Assembly: GCA_963977495.1 (NCBI GenBank)
Contig: CAXBOT010000001.1
Location: 1,302,001-1,366,000, forward strand
Origin: UBA1672 sp963977495
GTDB lineage: Bacteria > Pseudomonadota > Alphaproteobacteria > Micavibrionales > Micavibrionaceae
Reading direction: 5' to 3'
Length of the DNA: 64,000 bases
In this document: positions 1 to 8,000 of the stretch, one piece after another
Layout of the letters: each line of letters begins with the position of its first letter
How positions within the stretch are numbered: the first letter of the stretch is position 1
Translations under genes and position numbers: made by a program
The notes under the pieces: model-generated
Told to the model about the DNA's origin: nothing
Database searches by the model: none
The model's input: the letters and a program-made list of their open reading frames with translations, nothing else

Positions 1-111
1 CCAAGTAAGGTTGCGTTGCAATTCCTACCCCTTTCAAAGGTGGTACAGTCAAAATTCCAACAGGTTGTTGATGATTATGTGTCACAACGATTTGCTGAAT
101 CACAATCATAA
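1..111 (+). CDS. C-terminal end of an unknown protein (partial)
   Basis: Frame 1 is open from the window edge to a TAA at 109-111, giving 36 residues that end in VSQRFAESQS. A strong hairpin terminator follows 20 bases later, which supports this being the true 3' end of a plus-strand gene. The fragment is too short to assign to a family. It faces the minus-strand phage block and so marks that block's left limit. Confidence 0.5.
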   Translation, partial: PSKVALQFLPLSKVVQSKFQQVVDDYVSQRFAESQS

Positions 112-130
112 AGATTTAAGTTGAGAACCA

Positions 131-172
131 GATAAGGCCTTTCGTTTTTTATAGCGGAAGGCTTTATCTTTT
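131..172 (+). terminator. Rho-independent terminator, possibly bidirectional
   Basis: A 14-bp stem (131-144 with 155-168, two G-T wobbles) with a 10-base loop is followed by TTTT at 169-172 and another T-rich tract. It ends the partial plus-strand gene and may also stop minus-strand transcription coming from the phage-like block. Confidence 0.75.
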
Positions 173-196
173 GGGTCTTATTTTTATGCGGGAGGC

Positions 197-841
197 TTAT
201 TCGCCATACATATTTTGAAAGCCTTCGGTGACCTTGGCAATAAAGGCAGGATCTTTATCACGCCAATATTTCGGATCACGCATCATAGAGGATAATTCCG
301 ACGCGTTCATATGGCTTTGCGCCGCCGTACTGTTCCGATTGAGCCGTGGCTCATGCCCTTGCATCATCCGGTGCAACGCCATCACCCCCTCATAGGAGCT
401 GGATAAATTATCAAGCACATCCGCAGGCAAGTTCTTTTGCCCGAAAGCCAATAACTGCCTTGAAATATCCTTCCATTGTTGCGCCCCGCCAAAATGATTG
501 ATCAGTTTTTCAACTTCACGATCGGCGCTCAAATCTGCGGCGACCTCGCGCATCATCGGAACCATTTTCTCCGCCGCCAGATCATACACGACCTGCGCTT
601 GCTCATGGGTGAAACCCATATCGTGCAAACGCTTATTCACTGTCTCATCAGCTTTGAATAAGCCATGATCGCAATTGATACAATATTCCTCCGGTGATTT
701 CGGCGGCTTTGGGCTTTGCGATAATTTATGCTCCAACGCGCGGTAAGATTTCGCCAGCGCGTCAATTTTCACCGCGCCCGTTTCAGGGTCTTTGAATTTT
801 TCAGGTATGTCGGCGTTCAATAAATTGTCTTCTTCTGTCAT
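197..841 (-). CDS. Phage scaffold-like (capsid assembly) protein
   Basis: A 214-residue acidic, mostly helical, soluble protein. The N-terminal third carries the DIPEKFKDPETG...LAKSYRALEHKL pattern seen in short phage scaffolding/capsid-assembly proteins of T7-like podoviruses, and it lies 19 bases downstream of a T7-type portal gene, the place such a protein occupies. A clear AAGGAG site precedes the ATG by nine bases. In a phage the protein would direct prohead assembly and the major capsid gene would come next, but here the next leftward features are a terminator and a gene on the other strand, so no capsid gene follows. The scaffold call rests on pattern plus position and is an inference. 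Confidence 0.6.
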   Translation of the reverse strand: MTEEDNLLNADIPEKFKDPETGAVKIDALAKSYRALEHKLSQSPKPPKSPEEYCINCDHGLFKADETVNKRLHDMGFTHEQAQVVYDLAAEKMVPMMREVAADLSADREVEKLINHFGGAQQWKDISRQLLAFGQKNLPADVLDNLSSSYEGVMALHRMMQGHEPRLNRNSTAAQSHMNASELSSMMRDPKYWRDKDPAFIAKVTEGFQNMYGE

Positions 842-860
842 TATTTAGCACTCCTTTTGG

Positions 861-2432
861 TTAAGTCTTTAAATTGGATGTTTGGTCGGCATAGTCCGCT
901 TGCGGCGGTGATACCGTTATATCTGATAAATCAGGCAGAATTTCAGATCGGATCAAGTCACTGGGCACAGCCAGAGCCTCCCCCAGATAACGAGCAGCAG
1001 CGCCCAGATCAATGGACAGTGCGGCCTCCGGCCCCATCGCAAGGACAGAGGAAATCCAACTGAGCGTATTTTGCACATTGCGTTGCCCTTGCGCTCTGGC
1101 TAAGGGGGATCGATAATCAACCGCGACCAGCCGCCCATCCAGTGAAATATCAGGCACTTCGCCGCGTCTGCGTAAAATCGCGAAGGCGCGCTTAATCAAC
1201 GGCGTTAACAATTCTGATTGCAGCCGACCATAAGTCGCCCCCAAAATCAGCGACATTTCCGCAGAGCGTTCGATCACTTCGGTTGCGGTCATACGCGCGC
1301 CGGATACAGGCAATAATTTATCCGCGAGTAAGGCGTGGCGAATACGGTTTTGCAAATTATCCAGCATCAGTTGCGATACATCAAACCGCCCGGGCATTTC
1401 CAAGGGCTGTAACCCCTTTGAGCCAATCGCCTTGGGGATAATGCTCCCCGGTGTCAACTCTATCGTCGCGGGGTTCAAAACGCCGTCATCATCGGCCTGC
1501 CATATTCCCGTGACGGCAATGGACGCATTCTTTAAAATCAGCTCTACAACCTTATTCGCGGTTTTGATATCGGGCAGCGCCTTCATCACAGGCGAGCGAC
1601 CGTAAATCTCACCGGGGGATTTAAGCCAGCGGAAATTGATCATCGGCGCATTGGCAAAACGCCCTGTTTGCAAAATGACGGGCTGGTCAGGATTATGCAG
1701 CAAAAACGCCGTATATTCATACACCAGATCATTGGGTAAAACTGCCTCCAGAACATCGAAACGCATTTGCGGATCACCCGCCGCCGCCTTTAAAACATCA
1801 GGGGGGATTTCCGCAAACGGATAGCGCGCGGTTAATTGGTCAAGGGTCATCGGCAATGTGGTGAACGAGCCATCAAGAAAGCCGTTCGCGCCCTCCTCCA
1901 GCACAACATTCTTAAGCGCGACCGCATGAAAATGAAACGCGGAAAAACCGCCCGGCTCTGCCTCCTCAAAGGACAAGGACGCCGTTCCGCCAACGACAAG
2001 GTCAAGATAACATTGGTGAATTTCAACCGCGAAATTAGACCTGTCGAAATGCGCCTGAATGGTTTTGGAGGCTTGCTCTAACACAGGGGCGAGCGCATCG
2101 GCTTCGCTTGGTGATAAATCAGGCCCCGGTTTCAGGCCAAACCATTGCGACCAACCGGGGGTTAAATTGCCCAGCAAGCTCGCCGCCAATTGATCGGCGG
2201 CATCCATTGCCGTTGCGTCATATATTTTATTGGTGCGCGCCTGCGCAGGCGTGAGATTTGCACTAAACCCACCGCGCTGTGGCAAGGCGAAATTGTAGCA
2301 ATCCTCCCAAAGGTGATTCCACGGATCACGGTGCTTTTTGGCCGCGTGATAGCGTTCCATCAACATTTTACCGTGAATGGCAGCCTCTTGATGATCACGC
2401 TCTGATTTTGTCTGTGGTTTTTCAACAACCAT
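861..2432 (-). CDS. T7-like portal (head-tail connector) protein
   Basis: 523 residues, the usual size of podovirus head-tail connector proteins (T7 gp8 family). Family features seen are the N-terminal tyrosine/tryptophan-rich stretch (RYHAAKKHRDPWNHLWEDC), an early LPQRGG segment, the IYDATAMDAADQLAASLLGNLTP-type region near residues 70-95, and a C-terminal half with the GEIYGRSP and MTATEVIER motifs typical of the wing and stem. In a virion the portal is a ring at the capsid vertex through which DNA is packaged and ejected. The reading frame is intact and starts after an AAAGGA site. It is followed by the scaffold-like gene and preceded by small genes, but no terminase, capsid or tail gene is visible. 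Portal identity is fairly sure; whether it belongs to a live, defective or domesticated element is not. Confidence 0.85.
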   Translation of the reverse strand: MVVEKPQTKSERDHQEAAIHGKMLMERYHAAKKHRDPWNHLWEDCYNFALPQRGGFSANLTPAQARTNKIYDATAMDAADQLAASLLGNLTPGWSQWFGLKPGPDLSPSEADALAPVLEQASKTIQAHFDRSNFAVEIHQCYLDLVVGGTASLSFEEAEPGGFSAFHFHAVALKNVVLEEGANGFLDGSFTTLPMTLDQLTARYPFAEIPPDVLKAAAGDPQMRFDVLEAVLPNDLVYEYTAFLLHNPDQPVILQTGRFANAPMINFRWLKSPGEIYGRSPVMKALPDIKTANKVVELILKNASIAVTGIWQADDDGVLNPATIELTPGSIIPKAIGSKGLQPLEMPGRFDVSQLMLDNLQNRIRHALLADKLLPVSGARMTATEVIERSAEMSLILGATYGRLQSELLTPLIKRAFAILRRRGEVPDISLDGRLVAVDYRSPLARAQGQRNVQNTLSWISSVLAMGPEAALSIDLGAAARYLGEALAVPSDLIRSEILPDLSDITVSPPQADYADQTSNLKT

Positions 2433-2447
2433 ATTCTTATCCTTTCC

Positions 2448-2729
2448 TTATTCCCCGAGCAGCGTTTTGCGCGCATCACTCTGATCTACTTCACGCAAAA
2501 ACCCCTGAAAGCTTGTGGCGATTGTGCCCAAACGCCCCCGCCCACGTGCGAGCAAGCTTTGCGTTCTTTCCTCTGATTCTTGCGCGGCGCGCGCGCTTGC
2601 CGATTGGTCTGGTGACGATATCGTCGTCGTTGGTGACGTGATCGGCGGTGACGTGATCGGCGTTGATGATACCGGCGGCGCGGCGCTTTGTGTTTGCGGC
2701 ACCTTTGGTGTGGACGTTAAGCTTCCCAT
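2448..2729 (-). CDS. Small low-complexity protein of the phage-like block
   Basis: 93 residues, rich in Ser, Thr, Pro and Gln in the first half (repeated ITSPP/ITSPTTT stretches), then a basic segment with GRGRLGTIATSFQGFLRE and a polar tail ending in KTLLGE. A GGGAG site stands seven bases before the ATG, and the gene overlaps the end of the upstream gene by 13 bases, so translation is probably coupled. Small proteins with a disordered N-terminus and a glycine-rich loop next to phage portal genes are common, but no function is recognised. Confidence 0.6.
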   Translation of the reverse strand: MGSLTSTPKVPQTQSAAPPVSSTPITSPPITSPTTTISSPDQSASARAAQESEERTQSLLARGRGRLGTIATSFQGFLREVDQSDARKTLLGE

Positions 2730-3181
2730 GCGTATTCTCCCTTATGAATTTCGGTATGTTGCAGATGTGTTTGCTCTTGGCGCTGCGCTTCCAAATGGCG
2801 ATAAAGCTGCCACGGCGTCAGGATAGAGCGTTTATGAATGCCCAAAATGCGTTTACAAGCCTCAACGCAGGTAAACAGCATAATGGGCGCCGAGCGTTTT
2901 ATGCTCTGTGTTAATTCGGCTTCGATCACATGATGCCCGCGCTCTTGCAGCCAAGCGCAAAGATCAAAATGCGCCGGCACGTTATGCACCACGACCTCCA
3001 TATAATTGGCCATGGGATCAACGCTGATCCAGTGCTCTCCATCGTGGATCAAAACGAAGCAATGGCGAAACCCCTCCCGCAGCATGCCAAGCCATGGCAA
3101 ATCTGTTTGATTGGTGAACACAATCCACGCTTGTTGCGGCGTGCATCCTAAAATATCGTGAACATCATGCTGTTTCATCAT
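2717..3181 (-). CDS. Unknown protein of the phage-like block
   Basis: 154 residues with no recognised function. The centre has a FRHCFVLIHDGEHWISVDP strand-rich stretch with a His-Cys pair, and the C-terminal third has CVEACKRILGI followed by TPWQLYRHL. A Cys-containing helix plus conserved His residues would fit a small cysteine-peptidase or papain-like fold, but this is only a guess. Two adjacent ATGs open the frame at 3181 and 3178, overlapping the stop of the upstream gene, so the block is probably one operon. Confidence 0.6.
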   Translation of the reverse strand: MMKQHDVHDILGCTPQQAWIVFTNQTDLPWLGMLREGFRHCFVLIHDGEHWISVDPMANYMEVVVHNVPAHFDLCAWLQERGHHVIEAELTQSIKRSAPIMLFTCVEACKRILGIHKRSILTPWQLYRHLEAQRQEQTHLQHTEIHKGEYAWEA

Positions 3182-3645
3182 TCTGCGGCTACCCCCTCAA
3201 ATTCAGGAAAGAACGTAGGCAGCGCGCAGCCATCGTGATGGGTGTAATGCGCACTCCAATGTGAACGCTGGATGATTCCTTTGGCTTCCAAAACGGGGCG
3301 CATGCGCTCCAATGCTTCGCGCCAAAGGTAAAAGGCGCGTGCCTCCTTAACCCGCGTCGGGTCAGGTGCCAAATGCCGCCGCTCATAATGCCGCAGCACC
3401 AATAAATGGTCGCGTAATAACCTGCGCTTGCGATATAGCCCGTCAAGAATCTTTAAAATATCCACAGGCTCACACGGGCGGCGAACAAGCCCCGCCCCCG
3501 AAGCATAACGCGCGCCCTCATTGCGTGCCTGTTGCGCGGCGATAAACCAAAACCACATATCTTCTATGTGATCGAATGGCACACACGCATCCTGTTCAAA
3601 CGTAGCGTCACCCTGCTTCTTCTGATCTTTTGTCTTGCCATCCAT
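3178..3645 (-). CDS. Unknown helical protein of the phage-like block
   Basis: 155 residues from the ATG at 3645; a TTG at 3708 would add 21 residues but has no good ribosome site, while AAAGG precedes the ATG. The protein is charged and helical, with a WFWF motif near residue 30, a GLVRRPCEP segment and a helix of the type RLLRDHLLVLRHYERR, then FYLWREALERMRPVLEAKGII. I recall related alphaproteobacterial proteins of unknown role with the same aromatic-helix and RPCEP pattern. It is the first gene of the minus-strand block and would be transcribed from the divergent region shared with the HTH-OPRT gene. Confidence 0.6.
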   Translation of the reverse strand: MDGKTKDQKKQGDATFEQDACVPFDHIEDMWFWFIAAQQARNEGARYASGAGLVRRPCEPVDILKILDGLYRKRRLLRDHLLVLRHYERRHLAPDPTRVKEARAFYLWREALERMRPVLEAKGIIQRSHWSAHYTHHDGCALPTFFPEFEGVAAE

Positions 3646-3855
3646 GCCTTGGCGCCTTTCCTCTTTCGTGTGTGTGGGATCATTTTTATGTGCGTAAACA
3701 AAAAACAAATGTTCACTTTATGTTCTCATTTATGATATAAAAAAAATCCGAAGTCAAGAGGAAAATGTGAATACTTTCCTATTTACCTTTTGACGCATAA
3801 ATGGGATTACTGTCCTAACGCACTCAATTCACTAAGACAGACAGGATCATTATTT

Positions 3856-4782
3856 ATGTTCACGCATGCGCAGATATGGCAGGGTCTAGACAGATTAGCG
3901 GCCGCAAAAGGGTATTCCCCCTCAGGATTAGCCAAGCAATCCGGCCTTGATCCGACATCCTTTAACAAAAGCAAGCGCATCAGCCCCGAAGGCAAGCCCA
4001 GATGGCCGTCCACCGAAAGCCTTGCAAAGGTGCTGGCCGTTACTGATGCGACCATGTCGGATTTCATTGCCCTGATCGAAGACGACGCGCCTGCCCCCCT
4101 GACCGCCAAAGAGAAAAAGGAAATCGCCCAACGCGCCGCGCGGGCACTGATTGAAACGCAGTCTGTTTTGTTTAATACGAAAGAGCCCTTCACATTGAAA
4201 TCGGGCAAGAAAAGCCCCGTCTATATTGATTGTCGACGCTTGATTTCCTTTGTGCAGGAACGCAACGCACTGATGAATGACGCGGCGAGGCTGCTGGCTT
4301 CTGATATCGGGGCGGAGAATATAGACCTGATGGCAGGCGGCGAAACCGCAGGCATTCCCTATGGCGCTTATATATCCGAACGGATGAACAAGCCCATGAT
4401 TTATGTGCGTAAAGAGCCAAAGGGCTATGGCCGTATGGCGCAAATTGAGGGGCACATGCCTGAGAAAAATGATGCAGGCAAGAAACCTAATGTTATTTTA
4501 ATCGAAGATTTACAAACAGATGGCGGCAGCAAAAGAATTTTCATCGAAGCCCTGCGCGAAGCCGGAGCGAAAGTTGAACACGCCTTTGTCGTCTTCCACT
4601 ATGGGATTTTCGAAGCCAGCGCCAAGAATATGAAAGACCTCGGCATCACATTACATGCCCTGACAACATGGTGGAGCGTTTTAGAAGTCGCCCGCGCCGA
4701 TGGGTATTTTGACGCGGAAACCTTAGAATCTGTTGAGAGTTTTCTAAAAAATCCTCTACAATGGCAAGAACAACACGATTAG
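3856..4782 (+). CDS. pyrE: HTH-orotate phosphoribosyltransferase fusion
   Basis: OPRT converts orotate and PRPP to OMP in pyrimidine synthesis. Residues about 90-308 are a full alphaproteobacterial-type OPRT: SGKKSPVYIDCRRLISF near 116-132, the flexible loop RKEPKGYGRMAQIEGHMPEK near 185-204 and the PRPP motif ILIEDLQTDGGS near 214-225. Residues 1-75 are a separate domain matching the helix-turn-helix N-terminus of alphaproteobacterial S24/LexA-like repressors (HAQIWQGLDRLAAAKG, SGLDPTSFNKSKR, RWPSTESLAKVL). The start at 3856 fits this domain exactly; a TTG at 3790 would add 22 residues. The frame is continuous across the junction. The gene is ten bases upstream of nadK. OPRT identity is sure. 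A DNA-binding or regulatory role is inferred from the fused domain only. Confidence 0.9.
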   Translation: MFTHAQIWQGLDRLAAAKGYSPSGLAKQSGLDPTSFNKSKRISPEGKPRWPSTESLAKVLAVTDATMSDFIALIEDDAPAPLTAKEKKEIAQRAARALIETQSVLFNTKEPFTLKSGKKSPVYIDCRRLISFVQERNALMNDAARLLASDIGAENIDLMAGGETAGIPYGAYISERMNKPMIYVRKEPKGYGRMAQIEGHMPEKNDAGKKPNVILIEDLQTDGGSKRIFIEALREAGAKVEHAFVVFHYGIFEASAKNMKDLGITLHALTTWWSVLEVARADGYFDAETLESVESFLKNPLQWQEQHD

Positions 4783-4792
4783 GCATAGCCAC

Positions 4793-5551
4793 ATGAAAAT
4801 ACATTTCCACGCCTCGGACAATCCGCGCCCGCAATCTTCCTATCGGGAGCTTACGGAAAAATACGGTCAGAATGATCTCGATGAAGCCGAAGTCATTGTC
4901 GTACTGGGCGGTGACGGCGCGATGCTGCGCGCATTACACACCTTCACGGATTCGAACCTTCCGATTTTTGGCCTGAATCTGGGAACGCTCGGTTTTTTGC
5001 TCAATGAATATAAGAACACCGATTTAAAAGAGCGCATCTCACTGGCCAAGGGTTATGAAATCCACCCCTTGCGGATGGATGTGACCGATGTGAACGGCGA
5101 AAAATACAGCGCGCTGGCCTATAACGAGGTATCACTTCTGCGTGAAACGCATGGTTCTGCCAAGATTATGGTCTTTGTTAATGATGCGGTGCGCCTGCCC
5201 TTATTGGTGTGCGACGGCATTATGCTCTCAACCCCTGTGGGCAGTACGGCCTATAATTCATCTGCGGACGGGCCGATTGTTCCCTTGGGCGCCAATGTCC
5301 TACCACTCACCCCGATCAGTGCGTTCAGACCGCGCCGCTGGCCCGGTGCTTTGCTGCCGAATACGGCGTCGGTTCGCTTCGAAATCATCCGTCCGAAAGA
5401 GCGTCCCGTCAGTGCCTCTGCCGATGCGGTGGAAATTCGTGACGTGGCCATCGTGGATATTGTAGAGGAGCGCCACGTTTCTGCGACATTGCTGTTTGAT
5501 CCGGACAATCATTTGGAAGAGCGCATCTTTCAGGAACAATTCGCGCCATAA
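4793..5551 (+). CDS. nadK: NAD kinase
   Basis: Cytosolic enzyme that phosphorylates NAD to NADP with ATP. 252 residues, the compact alphaproteobacterial length. Visible motifs are GGDGAML at about 39-45, NLGTLGFL at 62-69, the NE pair at 111-112, and the glycine-rich CDGIMLSTPVGSTAYN at 140-155. It follows the HTH-OPRT gene by ten bases, so both are probably co-transcribed. Its product feeds the transhydrogenase encoded further along the window. Confidence 0.95.
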   Translation: MKIHFHASDNPRPQSSYRELTEKYGQNDLDEAEVIVVLGGDGAMLRALHTFTDSNLPIFGLNLGTLGFLLNEYKNTDLKERISLAKGYEIHPLRMDVTDVNGEKYSALAYNEVSLLRETHGSAKIMVFVNDAVRLPLLVCDGIMLSTPVGSTAYNSSADGPIVPLGANVLPLTPISAFRPRRWPGALLPNTASVRFEIIRPKERPVSASADAVEIRDVAIVDIVEERHVSATLLFDPDNHLEERIFQEQFAP

Positions 5552-5651
5552 GACGTGCGCCTCAATACATACAACCGTCAACAATGCAGCAATAAGCATA
5601 CCGCGCACATAATAGCTGATATGATCTATGCTTCAACAGGGGGAGGCTATG

Positions 5652-6029
5652 ATGCCTGTCAGTATTCTTGTCGCCGAGGATGATGCAATGATATCATCCA
5701 TGATCACAAACACATTAAGAAACAAAGGGTTTAGCGTCACAGAAGTTGCCGACGGCGAACAAGCTATCCGTATGGCGGATCACAATCATTATGATCTGAT
5801 TATCACCGACATCATGATGCCCAAAATCGAAGGGATAGAAGTAATATCAGAAATTATCCGCAAAGCCCCCGATACAAAGATCATCGCCATCACAGCAGAA
5901 GGCAGCGCAGGATACACAAATTTTCTGACACTGGCAGAAACGGTTGGCGCCTCTGCCAGTATCCAGAAACCTTTTAGCCCTACCCAACTCATGGATACCA
6001 TGAAAACGGTTGGGATCAAGAAACCGTAG
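5652..6029 (+). CDS. Stand-alone CheY-like response regulator receiver
   Basis: 125 residues, a single receiver domain with no output domain. From the start at 5652 the acidic pair is D10-D11, the phospho-acceptor is D53 (ITDIMMPKIEG), the switch threonine is T81 and the conserved lysine is K106 (IQKPFSP). A GGGAGG site is five bases before this ATG; the ATG just before it (5649) would be too close. No sensor kinase is adjacent. Single-domain receivers act in phosphorelays or on partner proteins, and the partner here is unknown. Confidence 0.9.
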   Translation: MPVSILVAEDDAMISSMITNTLRNKGFSVTEVADGEQAIRMADHNHYDLIITDIMMPKIEGIEVISEIIRKAPDTKIIAITAEGSAGYTNFLTLAETVGASASIQKPFSPTQLMDTMKTVGIKKP

Positions 6030-6038
6030 GAACGCGCC

Positions 6039-6887
6039 CTATGATTTCCTTGGTTTTTTACCCTTCAAATCGCGCATGCGGCGGCGCTCCGCCAATTCAT
6101 TTTCGATTTGATCAAGATTGCTCAACATCTTTTCATTGATGCTACCGCCTTGAAGAATATCTTCAGGGATCAAACCAAGCTTTTTCGCAACATATTGGTA
6201 TCCCTCAACAAGGTCGCCCAAATCCTGACGGAAGCGGTCTTTATCCATTTTCTCGCCGGTTTTTGCGTCCCATAAGCGGCAATTATCCGGTGATATCTCA
6301 TCAGCCAGCACAATATAAAGCTCACCATGCTGTCCCCAGATACGGCCAAATTCCAGCTTAAAATCAACCAGTTTCAGCCCGATGCCTGAGAATAAACCAT
6401 TCAGGTAATCATTCACGCGCCATGCCATAGCGACCATTTCCTCAAGCTCATAAGGGTCTGCCCAACCAAATGTCACAATATGGTCTTCACCAATAAGCGG
6501 ATCGCCAAGTTCGTCCTTCTTGTAATAAAACTCGATCAGCGGCTTCGGCAGGATTTCCCCTTCCTTAAGCGCCAAACGCTTACAAAGCGAACCAGCGGCA
6601 ATATTACGAACAACCAACTCAATAGGAATAATCTCAACGGCGCTCACCAATTGTTCGCGCATATTAATCATGCGGATAAAATGGGTCGGAATACCGATTT
6701 CTTCCAGCTTGGTCATCAAGTGCGATGATATACGGTTATTCAAAACCCCTTTACCGGCGATCACATCGTGTTTTTCTCCGTTAAACGCTGTTGCATCATC
6801 CTTGAAATATTGAATGACTGTTCCAGGCTCGGGGCCTTCATAAAGAATCTTTGCCTTGCCTTCATATATTTTTTTGCGTTTTGCCAT
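6039..6887 (-). CDS. purC: SAICAR synthase
   Basis: Phosphoribosylaminoimidazole-succinocarboxamide synthase, the step of purine synthesis that joins aspartate to CAIR using ATP. 282 residues with KIYEGKAKILYEG at the N-terminus, DDATAFNG, the VVRNIAAGSL segment, and SPDNCRLWD with the nearby LVDFKLEFG. The last about 30 residues are a charged extension (AERRRMRDLKGKKPRKS) beyond the usual core. It stands alone on the minus strand, divergent from the zeta-subunit gene. Confidence 0.95.
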   Translation of the reverse strand: MAKRKKIYEGKAKILYEGPEPGTVIQYFKDDATAFNGEKHDVIAGKGVLNNRISSHLMTKLEEIGIPTHFIRMINMREQLVSAVEIIPIELVVRNIAAGSLCKRLALKEGEILPKPLIEFYYKKDELGDPLIGEDHIVTFGWADPYELEEMVAMAWRVNDYLNGLFSGIGLKLVDFKLEFGRIWGQHGELYIVLADEISPDNCRLWDAKTGEKMDKDRFRQDLGDLVEGYQYVAKKLGLIPEDILQGGSINEKMLSNLDQIENELAERRRMRDLKGKKPRKS

Positions 6888-7009
6888 AAAAAACTATCCT
6901 TAATTTTTAAATTACCCTTCATATAACAATGGATTTAAACAGATTCAAATGATAGAAATCATTTAAGGTATATTTTTTTATTACGCCCTGAGTTTCAAAG
7001 GAGAAAACT

Positions 7010-7333
7010 ATGACCACATTTGACGATCGTGAAAAAGGATTTGAAGGCAAATTTGCACACGATGGAAAACTTGATTTCGCTGTAGAAGCGCGCCTTTCCA
7101 AGTTATATGGGTTATGGGCTGCACAACAATTAGGGCTGGAAGGTGCAGACGCGCAAACATATGCGGCATCTATCGTTACCGTGAACCTCGAAGAGCCGGG
7201 CTTTGATGATATTTTGCGCAAAGTTAGAAAAGACTTTGATGACAAAGGATTAAGCATTTCCGATCACTTGATGCAAGCCGAGCTTCAAATTTGCCTTGAA
7301 GAAGCGCAAAAACAAGTCAGTAGTGGCCAGTAA
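7010..7333 (+). CDS. F1-ATPase inhibitor subunit zeta (DUF1476)
   Basis: 107 residues matching the alphaproteobacterial zeta subunit: MTTFDDREKGFEGKFAHD at the start, LSKLYGLWAAQQLG, and the long EEPGFDDILRKVRKDF helix region. In Paracoccus the protein binds F1-ATPase and blocks ATP hydrolysis through its N-terminus. A GGAGAAAACT site precedes the ATG. It leads a run with bolA and grx4; the 21-base gaps suggest one transcript. Confidence 0.9.
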   Translation: MTTFDDREKGFEGKFAHDGKLDFAVEARLSKLYGLWAAQQLGLEGADAQTYAASIVTVNLEEPGFDDILRKVRKDFDDKGLSISDHLMQAELQICLEEAQKQVSSGQ

Positions 7334-7354
7334 TAATTAAAGGATGCCTGTCTA

Positions 7355-7588
7355 ATGCCTATGGATGCTGGAACAATTGAAAAAATGATTTTGGAATCTT
7401 TGCCCGATGCAACAGTGCGCATTGAAGATTTGCGCGGCGACGGCGATCATTACGCGGCCTATGTCGAATCCCCTGCCTTTATAGGGAAATCACGTGTAGA
7501 GCAGCATAGAATGGTCTATGACGCATTGCAGGACAAAGTCGGCAATGAATTGCACGCACTGGCCTTACAAACATCTGTACCCGAATAA
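7355..7588 (+). CDS. BolA/IbaG family protein
   Basis: 77 residues with the small BolA fold: ATVRIEDLRGDGDHYAAYV, then the conserved FIGKSRVEQHRMVYDAL loop-helix containing the His used with Grx partners to coordinate a [2Fe-2S] cluster. It is directly followed by a monothiol glutaredoxin, its usual partner. The DGDHY loop lacks the Cys of some BolA types and is closer to the IbaG/BolA2-like group. The role is in iron-sulfur trafficking or iron sensing. Confidence 0.9.
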   Translation: MPMDAGTIEKMILESLPDATVRIEDLRGDGDHYAAYVESPAFIGKSRVEQHRMVYDALQDKVGNELHALALQTSVPE

Positions 7589-7608
7589 ATAAAGAGGAAT
7601 ATTGAACA

Positions 7609-7941
7609 ATGGAAAATGTAATTTTCACACGAATTCAAAAAGAGCTGGACGAAAATGACATCGTGCTTTTCATGAAAGGCACTGCGATCTTCCCACAATG
7701 CGGTTTTTCATCCATGGTCGTTCAGGTTTTATCACAGCTTGGCGTTCCCTTCCGCGACATTAACGTTTTGGAAGACAATGATATCCGTCAGGGAATCAAA
7801 GATTTCGCAGATTGGCCAACCATTCCCCAACTTTATGTTAAGGGTGAATTTCTTGGTGGGTGCGATATCGTGCGTGAAATGTACGAGGCCGGCGAGCTGC
7901 AAAAACTGTTGCAGGATAAAGGCATCGAAATCGCAGCCTAA
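7609..7941 (+). CDS. grxD: Monothiol glutaredoxin, Grx4/GrxD type
   Basis: 110 residues with the CGFS active site at 31-34, the FMKGT segment before it, WPTIPQLYVKGEFLGGCDIV (glutathione-binding TIPQ and GGCD motifs) and the usual C-terminal helix. Grx4 proteins carry and transfer [2Fe-2S] clusters and pair with BolA proteins, whose gene is 20 bases upstream. Confidence 0.95.
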   Translation: MENVIFTRIQKELDENDIVLFMKGTAIFPQCGFSSMVVQVLSQLGVPFRDINVLEDNDIRQGIKDFADWPTIPQLYVKGEFLGGCDIVREMYEAGELQKLLQDKGIEIAA

Positions 7942-7978
7942 GCGCCGAAACATTCACATTCATTAAAAAATCAGATAT

Positions 7979-8000
7979 GGCGCGCTTTTTTTAGCGCGTC
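7979..8000 (-). terminator. Possible terminator of the mre-rodA operon
   Basis: An 8-bp GC-rich stem (7979-7986 with 7993-8000, one G-T pair) encloses a 6-base T loop and includes the rodA stop codon. On the minus strand a GATTTTTT tract follows a few bases beyond the stem. The spacing to the T run is longer than ideal, so the call is weak. Confidence 0.35.

Noticed and set aside
3790..3855. TTG extension of the HTH-OPRT gene
   Set aside because: The HTH domain family begins at the ATG at 3856, and the added residues match nothing.
4190..4455. Long minus-strand frames inside the OPRT gene
   Set aside because: They are shadows of the highly conserved OPRT frame.
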